Shown piece after piece: positions 1 to 8,442 of a stretch of 64,000 nt of DNA. The position numbers and the translations under genes are program-made. The stretch is from JAFLTL01 sp964389525 (GTDB lineage Bacteria; Bacteroidota; Bacteroidia; Bacteroidales; Muribaculaceae), in contig CAYMEX010000002.1 of NCBI GenBank assembly GCA_964389525.1, positions 1-64,000 of the forward strand. The letters are read 5' to 3'. Numbering within the stretch: the stretch's first letter is position 1; each line of letters opens with the position of its first letter. Under the pieces are notes generated by a model. It saw only the letters and a program-made list of their open reading frames with translations. It searched no databases and was not told the origin of the DNA.

Positions 1-1071
1 TTCCAGAACCTCGAGGTTGTCCCCGACGGTGAAGTCACAAACCCCAACCTCCAGATCGCCCTCACCGACGCACGCGCCGACAACGATCCTGAAGTCGAGA
101 TCGGCGAGGAGCACACAAAGGAGATCATCTTTGCCGACTTCGGACGCAGAGCCATACTCAACCTACGCCAGACACTGCAGTCCAAGATACTCGACCTGCA
201 GAAAGAAGCCGTCTACGAGAAATTCAAAGAGCTCGAGGGAGAGCTTGTAACCGGCGAGGTATACCAGACATGGTCACGCGAGACACTCCTCCTCGATGCC
301 GAGAAAAACGAGCTGCTGCTTCCCAAAAGCGAGTCGATCCCACGCGACTTCTTCCGCAAGGGCGAGACTGTGAGAGCCGTTGTTGCAAACGTCGACAACA
401 AGAACAACAACCCCAAGATCACAGTTAGCCGCACCAACGAGAATTTCCTGCGTCGCCTCTTCGAAATCGAGGTTCCCGAAATTCAGGACGGACTCATCAA
501 CATCCGAGCAGTGGCCCGCATCCCGGGTGAGCGTGCCAAGATTGCCGTAGAGAGCTACGACGACCGCATCGACCCCGTGGGAGCTTGTGTCGGAGTGAAA
601 GGATCGCGCATACACGGCATTGTACGAGAGCTGCGCAACGAAAACATCGACGTAATCACATACACCGCCAACCCATCGCTCTTCATACAGCGCGCGCTTA
701 GCCCTGCAAAGATTTCATCAATACGCATCGACGAGGAGAACAAGAAAGCCGAAGTGTTCCTTCGTCCCGAAGAAGTCTCGCTGGCCATCGGAAAAGGCGG
801 ATCAAACATCAAGCTCGCCACACAGCTCACAGGATACGACATCGACGTCTACCGCGATGCAGAGGAAGAAGTCACAGAGGAAGACATCTACATCGACGAG
901 TTCAACGACGAGATCGAGAGCTGGATCATCGACTCGCTGAAGCAGATCGGACTCACAACCGCAAAAGCCGTCCTCAAGACTCCGCGCGAAGTCCTCATCG
1001 ATCAGGCCGATCTTGAGGAAGAGGATGTCGATCACGTTCTCAACGTGTTCAGGGCCGAGTTTGAAGACTGA
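1..1071 (+). CDS. nusA: Transcription termination/antitermination factor NusA (5' end outside window)
   Basis: NusA binds RNA polymerase and nascent RNA and modulates pausing, termination and antitermination. The reading frame is open from base 1, so the N-terminal RNAP-binding domain starts outside the window. Visible in order are the end of the N-terminal domain, an S1-type RNA-binding domain (about bases 235-430), a first KH domain around the GVKGSRIHGI segment (about 590-630), a second KH domain with the GKGG loop (about 790-830), and an acidic C-terminus. It lies 92 bases upstream of infB in the same direction, the usual nusA-infB order. Identification is secure; only the start is missing. 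Confidence 0.96.
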   Translation, partial: FQNLEVVPDGEVTNPNLQIALTDARADNDPEVEIGEEHTKEIIFADFGRRAILNLRQTLQSKILDLQKEAVYEKFKELEGELVTGEVYQTWSRETLLLDAEKNELLLPKSESIPRDFFRKGETVRAVVANVDNKNNNPKITVSRTNENFLRRLFEIEVPEIQDGLINIRAVARIPGERAKIAVESYDDRIDPVGACVGVKGSRIHGIVRELRNENIDVITYTANPSLFIQRALSPAKISSIRIDEENKKAEVFLRPEEVSLAIGKGGSNIKLATQLTGYDIDVYRDAEEEVTEEDIYIDEFNDEIESWIIDSLKQIGLTTAKAVLKTPREVLIDQADLEEEDVDHVLNVFRAEFED

Positions 1072-1163
1072 TCTCCACCACACGTCGCACACGACATGCG
1101 ACTGCCTGAAGCGGGCATATACGATTTAAGATATAACTGAGATAATAACACCCTCCTCCCTGC

Positions 1164-4100
1164 ATGGCGAGAATAAAGATAAGCAAAGTAGCAAAAGACC
1201 TCAACGTTTCTGTCACGACCGTCGTTGAGGCACTTCGTAAGAAGAACATAACAGTCCCCGACGACAACCCCAATTTCCGTCTTGAGGAGGCTGAAGCCGA
1301 CATTTTGTACCAGCAGTTCAAAATCGACAAAGATCAGAAAAACAAATCCGAACAGTTCTCCACACAACGACAGAAAGAACGTAAGGCAGAACCGGCGCCG
1401 GCTTCAGACAACACAAATAAACCGGCCGAAAACACACGTCCGGCTGAGAAAACCGAAATCGGAGCGATAAACAGACCCAAATTTATCGGCAAGATAGATC
1501 TTAAGACCGGCAAACCCGTCGAGACCGACAGCACACCTGCGGCCTCAACGACACGACAGACACAAGCTGCCGAGGTCAAGCAACAGACACCCGCTGCAGC
1601 AGCCCAGCAAAAACCTGAGCCTAAACCGGTAGAGCCCAAGCCTGAGCCCCAGGCAGAGCCAAAGCCACAGCCCAAACCCGCTCCGACACCGGCACCGGCA
1701 CCGGCTCCCAAGCCGCAACCACAGCCTAAGCCCGAAGCAAAGCCAGAGCCAAAGCCACAGCCGCAACCGGCACCAAAGCCGCAGCCTAAACCGGCACCGG
1801 CTCCAAAGCCTGAACCCAAAATCGAGCAAAAGCCCGAGGCAAAACCCGTTGCAAAAGTCGAGTCTGCCGCTGCAGAGCCAAAGAGCGAACCCTCTAAGCC
1901 TGAGATTTTCACTTACGGTGAGCCACAGGAGTCGCCGCTGAAACTCAACGTTGTCGGCAAAATCGACCTCTCCGCAATCAACCAGTCAACACGACCCAAA
2001 AAGAAAACCAAAGAAGAGCGTCGTCGCGAGGCACGCGCACAGCAGGCCGGGCAGGGCGATCAGCAGGGAGGCGACCGCAAGAAACGCCGTCGCATCGACG
2101 GCAAGCAGAAAGTCGACATTGAGAAGACCGTACAGCAGCAACAGCGAGGCGGAAACAACAATGGAGGCGGTAGCCACAATCGTCCCGCCGGACAACAGGG
2201 CGGAAACGCACAGCAGGGTCAGGGCGGAGGAAAAGGCCGTGGCAAAGACTCATCGCGTAACAAAAACAACCGCAACGCAGCTCCGCATGCAGTTGTAAAC
2301 GAAGAAGACGTACAGAAGCAGGTACGCGAGACACTCGCACGCCTCACCGCCAAAGACAAAGGCCAGAAAAAAGCCACAAAGTGGCGTAAGGAAAAACGCG
2401 AGGCATTCGCAAACCGCGAACGCGAGGCGGCAGAACAGGAGGCAGCAGAGAGCCGCACGCTCAAACTCACCGAGTTTGTGACCGCCAACGACCTTGCATC
2501 CATGATGGATGTACCAATCAATCAGGTCATCGGCACATGTATGAACATCGGCGTGATGGTTTCGATCAACCAGCGCCTCGACGCAGAGACAATCAACATC
2601 GTGGCCGAGGAGTTCGGCTTCACAACCGAATACGTCTCGGCAGAAGTCGTCGAGGCGATCAGTCAGGACGAAGACAACGAAGAAGATCTCGTAAACCGTC
2701 CACCTATCGTCACCGTCATGGGTCACGTCGACCACGGTAAGACATCACTGCTCGACTATATCCGCAAAGCCAACGTCATCGCCGGCGAGGCAGGAGGCAT
2801 TACACAGCACATCGGTGCCTACAACGTCACCCTCTCCGACGGACGTCACCTCACATTCCTCGACACCCCCGGTCACGAGGCATTCACAGCCATGCGTGCG
2901 CGCGGTGCAAAAGTCACCGACCTCTGTATCATCATCGTCGCTGCCGACGACAACGTCATGCCACAGACTGTCGAGGCTATCAACCATGCCTCTGCAGCTG
3001 GCGTGCCCATTGTCTTTGCCATCAACAAGATCGACAAGCCCCACGCCAACCCCGACAAGATCAAGGAGGAACTTGCCGGCATGAACTACCTCGTCGAGGA
3101 GTGGGGAGGCAAATACCAGTCGCAGGACATCTCCGCCAAAAAAGGAACAGGCGTAGAGGAACTCATGGAGAAAGTGCTCCTCGAAGCCGAGATGCTTGAG
3201 CTCAAGGCCAACCCCAACCGCAAGGCCATCGGTTCGATCATCGAGTCTTCGCTCGACAAGGGTCGCGGCTACGTAGCGACAGTGCTTGTGCAGAACGGCA
3301 CACTCCGCGTCGGCGATACAATCCTTGCCGGCACACACTACGGACGCGTGAAAGCCATGTTCAACGAGCGCAACCAGCGCATCAAGGAAGCCGGACCGGC
3401 TACCCCCGCACTGATCCTCGGACTCAACGGCGCACCGACAGCAGGCGACACATTCAACGTTCTCGACACCGAGCAGGAAGCCCGTGAGATCGCAAACAAG
3501 CGCGAGCAGCTGCAGCGCGAGCTCGGCCTCCGCACCAAGAAGCTCCTTTCGCTCGAGGACATCGGCCGCCGTCGTGCCATCGGCAACTTCCAGGAGCTCA
3601 ACATCATCGTCAAAGGCGACGTCGACGGATCCATCGAAGCGCTCTCCGACTCACTTATCAAGCTCTCAACCGAGGAGATTCAGGTCAACGTGCTTCACAA
3701 AGCCGTCGGAGAGATCTCCGAGAGCGACGTAACACTTGCTTCCGCATCCGACGCCATCATCATAGGCTTCCAGGTACGTCCCTCCATGGCAGCTCGCAAG
3801 GCCGCCGAGCGCGACGGAGTCGAGATACGCCTCTACTCCGTCATCTATCAGGCGATCGAGGAAGTCAAAGACGCCATGTCGGGCATGCTTGCTCCCGAAC
3901 TCAAAGAGGAGATCACCGGATCGGCCGAGGTTCTGGAGACATTCCACATCTCCAAGATCGGCACTATCGCAGGCTGTATTGTACGCGACGGCAAGATCAA
4001 GAGAGGTTCAAAATGCCGCCTCATCCGCGACGGCATTGTCAAGTACACCGGCGAGCTTGCATCGCTCAAACGCTTCAAAGACGACGTCAAAGAGGTTGTT

Positions 4101-4202
4101 TCAGGCTACGATTGCGGTATGTCGATTGCAGGCTACAACGACGTGCGCGTAGGCGACTTCATCGAAGGCTTCGAAGAAGTCGAAGTCAACCGCACACTCT
4201 GA
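1164..4202 (+). CDS. infB: Translation initiation factor IF-2
   Basis: IF-2 is the GTPase that places initiator tRNA on the 30S subunit and promotes subunit joining. At 1012 residues it is long because of a low-complexity linker. An N-terminal IF2_N segment (residues 1-60) is followed by about 260 residues rich in Pro, Lys, Ala, Gln and Gly. The G domain carries GHVDHGKT at about 520, DTPGHE at about 567 and NKID at about 621, and the beta-barrel and C-terminal tRNA-binding domains follow. The ATG at 1164 begins the MARIKISKVAKDL sequence typical of IF-2. It is probably cotranscribed with nusA, and folK follows directly. Confidence 0.97.
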   Translation: MARIKISKVAKDLNVSVTTVVEALRKKNITVPDDNPNFRLEEAEADILYQQFKIDKDQKNKSEQFSTQRQKERKAEPAPASDNTNKPAENTRPAEKTEIGAINRPKFIGKIDLKTGKPVETDSTPAASTTRQTQAAEVKQQTPAAAAQQKPEPKPVEPKPEPQAEPKPQPKPAPTPAPAPAPKPQPQPKPEAKPEPKPQPQPAPKPQPKPAPAPKPEPKIEQKPEAKPVAKVESAAAEPKSEPSKPEIFTYGEPQESPLKLNVVGKIDLSAINQSTRPKKKTKEERRREARAQQAGQGDQQGGDRKKRRRIDGKQKVDIEKTVQQQQRGGNNNGGGSHNRPAGQQGGNAQQGQGGGKGRGKDSSRNKNNRNAAPHAVVNEEDVQKQVRETLARLTAKDKGQKKATKWRKEKREAFANREREAAEQEAAESRTLKLTEFVTANDLASMMDVPINQVIGTCMNIGVMVSINQRLDAETINIVAEEFGFTTEYVSAEVVEAISQDEDNEEDLVNRPPIVTVMGHVDHGKTSLLDYIRKANVIAGEAGGITQHIGAYNVTLSDGRHLTFLDTPGHEAFTAMRARGAKVTDLCIIIVAADDNVMPQTVEAINHASAAGVPIVFAINKIDKPHANPDKIKEELAGMNYLVEEWGGKYQSQDISAKKGTGVEELMEKVLLEAEMLELKANPNRKAIGSIIESSLDKGRGYVATVLVQNGTLRVGDTILAGTHYGRVKAMFNERNQRIKEAGPATPALILGLNGAPTAGDTFNVLDTEQEAREIANKREQLQRELGLRTKKLLSLEDIGRRRAIGNFQELNIIVKGDVDGSIEALSDSLIKLSTEEIQVNVLHKAVGEISESDVTLASASDAIIIGFQVRPSMAARKAAERDGVEIRLYSVIYQAIEEVKDAMSGMLAPELKEEITGSAEVLETFHISKIGTIAGCIVRDGKIKRGSKCRLIRDGIVKYTGELASLKRFKDDVKEVVSGYDCGMSIAGYNDVRVGDFIEGFEEVEVNRTL
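1612..1836 (+). repeat. Pro/Lys/Glu/Ala-rich coding repeat inside infB
   Basis: Short, imperfect KPEPKPQP and KPAPAP units repeat through about 75 codons of the IF-2 linker, making the DNA internally repetitive. IF-2 linkers are known to be variable and disordered. This is a stretch where replication slippage or misassembly could change length without breaking the frame. Confidence 0.75.
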
Positions 4203-4219
4203 TTTCCACATCAACCGGC

Positions 4220-4672
4220 TTGACACTTTACCTCAACATAGGTTCAAACATAGGCGACCGCAGGAGCAACATGCTCCGTGCGGTCGCACTTATTAAACAG
4301 CTGCCGTGGCTCGATCCAGCAACACTCCGACTATCCGGTTTCATCCAGTCAGAACCGTGGGGATATGACTCCGACAACACATTCCTTAATGTAGGACTTG
4401 CCGTAGACATCACAGACGACACCTCCCCGCTCGACATACTCGATGACCTTCAGGCTATCCAGGATAAAATCAGCCCCGCTTCACACCGCGACAAAAGCGG
4501 AAACTACATCGACCGCATCATCGACATAGACATTATCGCCATCGACGAAATCACGTTCAACCACCCACGGTTGACAATCCCGCACCCGCGCATGCACCTC
4601 CGCGACTTCGTGATGAAGCCCATGCGCCAGCTTGCCCCCCACTGGCGGCATCCCCTTATCGACGACGTATAA
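4220..4672 (+). CDS. folK: 2-amino-4-hydroxy-6-hydroxymethyldihydropteridine diphosphokinase (HPPK)
   Basis: HPPK transfers pyrophosphate from ATP to 6-hydroxymethyl-7,8-dihydropterin in folate synthesis. The protein opens with the typical LYLNIGSNIGDR segment and contains the SEPWGY and DNTFLNVGLAV segments. It also has the DRIIDIDIIAID metal/ATP motif and the HPRLTIPHPRMHLRDFVMKP signature. No ATG gives a HPPK-sized protein. The TTG at 4220, 18 bases after the infB stop, gives 150 residues, the family's normal length. An ATT at 4202 overlapping the infB stop is an alternative start. Placement directly after infB implies translation from the same mRNA. Confidence 0.88.
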   Translation: MTLYLNIGSNIGDRRSNMLRAVALIKQLPWLDPATLRLSGFIQSEPWGYDSDNTFLNVGLAVDITDDTSPLDILDDLQAIQDKISPASHRDKSGNYIDRIIDIDIIAIDEITFNHPRLTIPHPRMHLRDFVMKPMRQLAPHWRHPLIDDV

Positions 4673-4731
4673 AAAATCGTCCCGCCCTCATTTTGTATAT
4701 CTATTGTAACACTCGTGTAATCATCCGACAT

Positions 4732-4910
4732 TACATTTGCATCACAACAAACAAAGAAATTAAGACCAATCATTACGTCGGTCATTATCGCATCGGCAAT
4801 GGAATAAGATTAGACCAATCAGAATCATTATAATGACGGTCATTATCACAACTGACCGCAATGGAGAAAACAAATAGCGCAGTGTCGGGAAGACACCGCG
4901 CTATTTTTTA
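4732..4910 (+). ncRNA. Orphan attenuator-like leader / candidate small RNA
   Basis: This gap holds a self-contained unit. A -7-like box TACATTTG lies at 4732-4739, though no clear -33 TTTG sits at the right distance. Two imperfect repeats follow (from about 4761 and 4811), both containing GACCAATCA, CGGTCATTATC and GCAATGGA. A 14-codon frame at 4833-4877 encodes MTVIITTDRNGENK, with adjacent Ile and Thr codons. CGGTCA and TGACCG within that frame can pair. The stop codon falls at the foot of a strong terminator hairpin. This is the geometry of an amino-acid attenuator, but the next gene is a tRNA with its own promoter. Function is unknown; a regulatory RNA is equally possible. Confidence 0.45.
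4872..4910 (+). terminator. Rho-independent terminator of the leader-like unit
   Basis: AAATAGCGC pairs with GCGCTATTT and GTGTC pairs with GACAC around a short GGGAA loop, with one mismatch between the two helices, and a run of T follows. It would end the short unit that starts near 4740 and also any readthrough from folK. Confidence 0.85.
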
Positions 4911-4941
4911 CATCCTCATTTCGTTTTAATAACACCTCAGA

Positions 4942-4973
4942 TTTGCATATTTACAAAAAAGCAGATATCTTTG
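4942..4973 (+). promoter_or_regulatory. Promoter of tRNA-Ser
   Basis: TTTG at 4942-4945 and TATCTTTG at 4966-4973 are 20 bases apart, matching the Bacteroidetes housekeeping promoter (-33 TTTG, -7 TAnnTTTG). The tRNA begins 12 bases after the -7 box. Confidence 0.8.
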
Positions 4974-4985
4974 CACACACATTTA

Positions 4986-5070
4986 GGAGAGATGGCAGAG
5001 TGGTCGATTGCGGCGGTCTTGAAAACCGTTGAGGGTCACACCTCCGGGGGTTCGAATCCCTCTCTCTCCG
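4986..5070 (+). tRNA. tRNA-Ser (anticodon TGA)
   Basis: The acceptor stem pairs GGAGAGA with TCTCTCC, followed by discriminator G. The anticodon loop reads CTTGAAA, giving anticodon TGA. There is a long class II variable arm and a T-loop GGTTCGAATCC. CCA is not encoded. Confidence 0.96.
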
Positions 5071-5074
5071 CAAC

Positions 5075-5102
5075 AAAGCAGCCCAGATCGGCTGCTTTTT
5101 TA
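5075..5102 (+). terminator. Terminator of tRNA-Ser
   Basis: AAAGCAGCC and GGCTGCTTT form a 9-bp stem with a 6-base loop and a T run, starting five bases after the tRNA. Confidence 0.9.
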
Positions 5103-5105
5103 GTC

Positions 5106-5150
5106 GTAGGGGCGTGCGAAAGTACGCCCAAAGTCTATTTTGACACACCT
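5106..5150 (+). repeat. Dispersed hairpin repeat, copy 1
   Basis: A 45-base unit that is nearly identical (one mismatch) to 40768-40812. Its core, GGGCGT-N8-ACGCCC, is a small hairpin. The first half also occurs inverted at 40703-40726. The rest of this gap (5151-5383) shows no convincing gene; it runs into an AT-rich promoter region for the next gene. Confidence 0.85.
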
Positions 5151-5383
5151 TTTTTTGTAGCCAAGAATAGAGATGAGAGCCCTGGGGTTCGATATCGCGA
5201 AGCACTTGCGGAGCAAGAATCCCCCACTCCCCGCCAACAGCAAAGTTAGCTCCACTGTAAATCAGCGACTTGCGGCGGAGCTTGTTTATATCCCAACAAA
5301 AACACATACAAATTGCCGGACAATCCAACTCCCATACAGAAGTGTCGTTATCATAGAAAATCTTGTCGCACATATTTTTTTTG

Positions 5384-5391
5384 TAATTTTG
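5384..5391 (+). promoter_or_regulatory. -7 box of the subtilase promoter
   Basis: TAATTTTG matches TAnnTTTG and lies 55 bases before the ATG at 5447. A weak TTG at 5363-5365 is at roughly the right distance for the -33 element. Confidence 0.5.
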
Positions 5392-5446
5392 TCCTTTGTA
5401 ATCAAGAGATACTTTTATATTGAAGCGTGCTTATAAATGTGAACAT

Positions 5447-6487
5447 ATGAAAACAATCAAAAGGGTAATCAAATTTTTTTGCTGGATTATTTTATTTGCT
5501 TTAATCATCTTTTTCATAATAGGCTATTTCACTACCAGCAGTGACCTCAAAAACCCACCAGAACACTATACACACATCGGGAAACGGGTTTATACTGCTG
5601 TGCCAGCCATGATGGTTGACTCGATATATGATTCATTGAATCTAAGTGGACGTGGAATTAAAATTGGCGTATTAGATTCTGGATTTGGAGGATTGCGTCA
5701 GCGTTCCTGGACAAAAAATTTACAAATAGCGGCTTATGCCAACTTTGTGAGTGGTGATACTTTGGGATTTTTTTCTGAAAAAACCGGGAAAGACAGTGAC
5801 CACGGAGCCTATTCCTGCGCTTGTGTAGGCGGTAGCCTCTCGCAAGATACCATAAAAGGACTGGCTTGGAATGCAACCTACTATTTAGCTGAAATAGATG
5901 ATATGAATGCAGAGCCTCGCATGGAAGAAATCCATATGATGGACGCAATACGTTGGCTGTTGGATAATGAGGTGGATATCATAACATCTTCATGTGGTTA
6001 CACAATTTTTGACGATTATGATGGATATACAGTTCAGATGCTTGACGGACATTCGTCTCGCATATCCTCTTTCATTGACAGCGTTCTTAAATCCAATCCA
6101 AACTTAATCTTTATACAGAGTATGGGCAATAAGGGTAACAAGTCATGGCGTTATGAAAATTTCCCTGCAGATGTCCGAGAAGTCAGATCTGTGGGAGCGG
6201 TAGAAAAAGATGGCTCAACACGTGCCGTCTATAGTAGCATAGGTTGGGAGGGAACGGATTACCTAAAGCCGGACGTGTGTGCTTATGTGCAGCCACCTCG
6301 CAGAGGAACATCATTTTCTGCTCCAGCTATAGCCGGATTATGCGCAGCTCTGTTGGAACACAAACGGATAAGCCGAAAAGAATTAATCAACATTATGAAA
6401 ACGTCTGGTCTTAATTATTGCGAACCTAATAATGAAGTCGGTTACGGTGTGCCTCAAACTTCACGTATGTCATTACATTTATACTAA
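5447..6487 (+). CDS. Membrane-anchored S8 (subtilisin-like) serine peptidase
   Basis: A predicted serine protease held in the inner membrane by one N-terminal helix (residues about 8-30) that follows a basic start, with the catalytic domain outside the cytoplasm. The catalytic triad is visible: Asp77 in VLDSGFGG, His119 in DHGAYSCACVGG and Ser289 in GTSFSAPAIAG. Asn228 in MGNKGN is the likely oxyanion-hole residue. At 346 residues it is a compact subtilase with no extra C-terminal domain. The ATG at 5447 was chosen over an in-frame TTG at 5420 because the hydrophobic anchor starts right after it. The gene is visibly AT-richer than its neighbours and sits behind a tRNA, so it may have been acquired. 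The substrate is unknown. Confidence 0.85.
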   Translation: MKTIKRVIKFFCWIILFALIIFFIIGYFTTSSDLKNPPEHYTHIGKRVYTAVPAMMVDSIYDSLNLSGRGIKIGVLDSGFGGLRQRSWTKNLQIAAYANFVSGDTLGFFSEKTGKDSDHGAYSCACVGGSLSQDTIKGLAWNATYYLAEIDDMNAEPRMEEIHMMDAIRWLLDNEVDIITSSCGYTIFDDYDGYTVQMLDGHSSRISSFIDSVLKSNPNLIFIQSMGNKGNKSWRYENFPADVREVRSVGAVEKDGSTRAVYSSIGWEGTDYLKPDVCAYVQPPRRGTSFSAPAIAGLCAALLEHKRISRKELINIMKTSGLNYCEPNNEVGYGVPQTSRMSLHLY

Positions 6488-6523
6488 AGACTGAAGATTA
6501 TAAAGTTTTGGCACCGTTTTCTT

Positions 6524-6660
6524 TTAAATCACCACTTTATCATTCATAATGATTTCAAGGACTTCATTGAGCTTGTCGGCGGGGAGGCGTTTGATGTACT
6601 CGGCGCGGCCATTGACACATCTCGGATGTTGGCAAAGACAGCGGCATGGACGTTAGCGCA
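6524..6660 (-). pseudogene. Possible decayed gene end
   Basis: On the minus strand one frame ends with CVNGRAEYIKRLP followed by a Lys/Glu/Asn-rich tail and a stop at 6524. It has no start, and an in-frame stop interrupts it upstream. A neighbouring frame (ANVHAAVFANIRD) appears to continue it. This looks like the frameshifted C-terminal remnant of a lost gene. I do not recognise the family, and chance is not excluded. Confidence 0.3.
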
Positions 6661-6714
6661 ATTTTGTTCTATGACACTGACCAATGTCATTTGTCATGTC
6701 ATATATAGGGAAAT

Positions 6715-7395
6715 TCACGACCTCATTTCCGGGACATTAAGCGGACATCCGGCAACACAACGACCACACTTTATACAGTCGGGGTGCAGATATCCCTCTA
6801 AGGCATTCCTGCTTTCATACGGCTTGAGTTGCATCGGGCATACAGCCGAGCAAATTTTACATTTTGTAGTGCACCTTTCATTCACAAAAATACGCCTGTA
6901 GTTTGCAGGAAGTTTTCCGCTTCGTGGTGTCACCCATGACGATAGAGTGCCCATAGGACAAAACGAGCACCACGTTCGCGGTGCGTATATGAATGAAAGA
7001 ACGACACCGACAATTGTAGTTATAAGTATTATGAGCCAAAACACACGCCCCATCGCATTCCAGTCTCCCCATGCCGACGACATCTGCACACCAAACATCG
7101 TGAAGATAAACATCACCATGAAAATCCTGAATCCCCTCTTACGCACAAACGACGGGATCGGTCTATGAGGCGAGTACTTTGCCAGAAACTTATCATAAAG
7201 ACTTCCTCTCGGACAGGCATTGCCACACCACCAGCGTCCTTTGCTCACCGCAAACGCCACTGGTGCTATCATGCAGATAACTGCAAGAAATCCGATCACA
7301 GGATAAAAATATCCGGCAACAAGATAAACAAGCAGAATCCAATACAAGGGAAATCCCTTTAAGGGAAGAGTTCGGTAAAATTGTTTTTTATCCAT
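6715..7395 (-). CDS. NapH/CcoG-like membrane 4Fe-4S protein
   Basis: A 226-residue integral membrane iron-sulfur protein. Hydrophobic helices lie at about 15-50, 90-106 and 116-136. CGNACP (57-62) and CSFCP (143-147) are the cysteine-proline motifs seen in NapH, CcoG and related quinol-linked electron-transfer proteins. The C-terminal ferredoxin domain has two [4Fe-4S] motifs: C175, C179, C182, C186 and C207, C210, C213, C217. It probably passes electrons between the quinone pool and soluble Fe-S partners. No periplasmic nitrate reductase genes are nearby. It lies 87 bases downstream of oxyR on the same strand with a palindrome in between, so it may be peroxide- or redox-regulated (inference). 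Confidence 0.82.
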   Translation of the reverse strand: MDKKQFYRTLPLKGFPLYWILLVYLVAGYFYPVIGFLAVICMIAPVAFAVSKGRWWCGNACPRGSLYDKFLAKYSPHRPIPSFVRKRGFRIFMVMFIFTMFGVQMSSAWGDWNAMGRVFWLIILITTIVGVVLSFIYAPRTWCSFCPMGTLSSWVTPRSGKLPANYRRIFVNERCTTKCKICSAVCPMQLKPYESRNALEGYLHPDCIKCGRCVAGCPLNVPEMRS

Positions 7396-7417
7396 ATGAC
7401 ACGTTATTTTTCGGTTG

Positions 7418-7441
7418 TAAAGATATAAAGCCGGCTTTATA
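7418..7441 (-). promoter_or_regulatory. 18-bp perfect palindrome at the promoter of the NapH-like gene
   Basis: TATAAAGCCGGCTTTATA (7424-7441) is a perfect palindrome between the oxyR stop and the NapH-like start. On the minus strand TATCTTTA (7418-7425, 7 of 8 bases of the -7 consensus) overlaps its downstream edge. A dimeric regulator bound here could block or recruit polymerase. It is not followed by a T run, so it is not a terminator. Confidence 0.55.
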
Positions 7442-7482
7442 GATACAACAGATTAAATAGATCGCCATATCGATTACATCAA

Positions 7483-8409
7483 TCACAGCGCTATCGGGTA
7501 TTTTATAAGTCTTGGGTTGAGCATTGACGTCGGTATAACACTCTTTATTGCATCAGCAAGGATATTAAGCAAACGCTCTCGCACAAAATTCTTATGTACA
7601 ACTAACGCTATCTCCCTGACAGGCTCTGGATCGACAAGATGTCTGACATTGACCTGCTGACATTTTCTAAGAAGAGGCACATGAAGCTCCGGTATAATCG
7701 CATAACCACCGTTTTCATCTACAATCTTAATCAAAGTCTCCACACTTCCGGCTTCATAAACCACTTGTTGGGCGGAAATATGGTTACAGAAAGAGAAAGC
7801 ACCGTGATTGGGGCAATATCCCTCACGAAGCACCCAGACTCCATCAGATGGAAGCCTATCTGTAGATATGACCTTGTCGCCATGAATGGTTGATTCCGGC
7901 GATATGTAAGCCATAAGGCGTTCCTTATATATCGGGATTTCCAATAATTCGTTATTTTTTAGCGGTGTAGCAAGAATAGCGACATCAAGATCTCCGCGCT
8001 CAAGCTGTGAAATGATCGAAGACACACGTGCCTCCTCAACATTTATCCTGACATCCGGATGATTGTCCGACATATATTTGAACATCTTTGGCAATATATA
8101 GGGAGCAACCGTAGATATGATGCCGAGAGACACACTGCCGGCCGATTCTCCCTTGCGGGCTGCCACCAGTTCCCTTACCTGAGCTGTGTTGAAAAGTACT
8201 TTCCGTACACGGCTTAATATCTCTTCACCAACACTTGTAGGCTTCACAGGATGATTGCTGCGGTCGAATATTACGACATCAAGTTCCAGCTCTAACTTCT
8301 GAATAAGTGACGACAACGTCGATTGCGAGACACCGCATGATTCCGCGGCTTTTGCGAAATGACGGTATTTGTCCACCGCCACTATATATTCCATTTGTTG
8401 AAGAGTCAT
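7483..8409 (-). CDS. oxyR: OxyR, hydrogen-peroxide-sensing LysR-family regulator
   Basis: A LysR-type regulator of 308 residues. It has an N-terminal winged helix-turn-helix (LQQMEYIVAVDKYRHFAKAAESCGVSQSTLS, described here as residues 3-33) and a C-terminal periplasmic-binding-like sensor domain. Cys199 and Cys208 lie in GYCPNHGAFSFC. Both spacing and numbering match the peroxide-reactive pair of E. coli OxyR, which forms a disulfide on oxidation. The start was set at 8409, where MTLQQMEY matches family N-termini; a longer frame upstream would run into the divergent promoter region. The divergent ferredoxin gene and the downstream Fe-S membrane protein are likely targets. Confidence 0.92.
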   Translation of the reverse strand: MTLQQMEYIVAVDKYRHFAKAAESCGVSQSTLSSLIQKLELELDVVIFDRSNHPVKPTSVGEEILSRVRKVLFNTAQVRELVAARKGESAGSVSLGIISTVAPYILPKMFKYMSDNHPDVRINVEEARVSSIISQLERGDLDVAILATPLKNNELLEIPIYKERLMAYISPESTIHGDKVISTDRLPSDGVWVLREGYCPNHGAFSFCNHISAQQVVYEAGSVETLIKIVDENGGYAIIPELHVPLLRKCQQVNVRHLVDPEPVREIALVVHKNFVRERLLNILADAIKSVIPTSMLNPRLIKYPIAL

Positions 8410-8442
8410 AGCTTTCCATTTATCGACAAAACAGATATAAAG

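Noticed and set aside
1612..1836. Tandem repeat as a mobile element or CRISPR
   Set aside because: It is in-frame low-complexity coding sequence of the IF-2 linker, with no spacers or regular unit.
4013..4219. Longer folK starting inside infB
   Set aside because: The extra 69 residues are an Arg-rich shadow of the infB 3' end. HPPK homology begins at about 4220.
4951..5373. 140-codon minus-strand frame antisense to tRNA-Ser
   Set aside because: It contains the RERDSNPRRCDPQ-type sequence produced whenever a tRNA is translated backwards, a well-known false gene.
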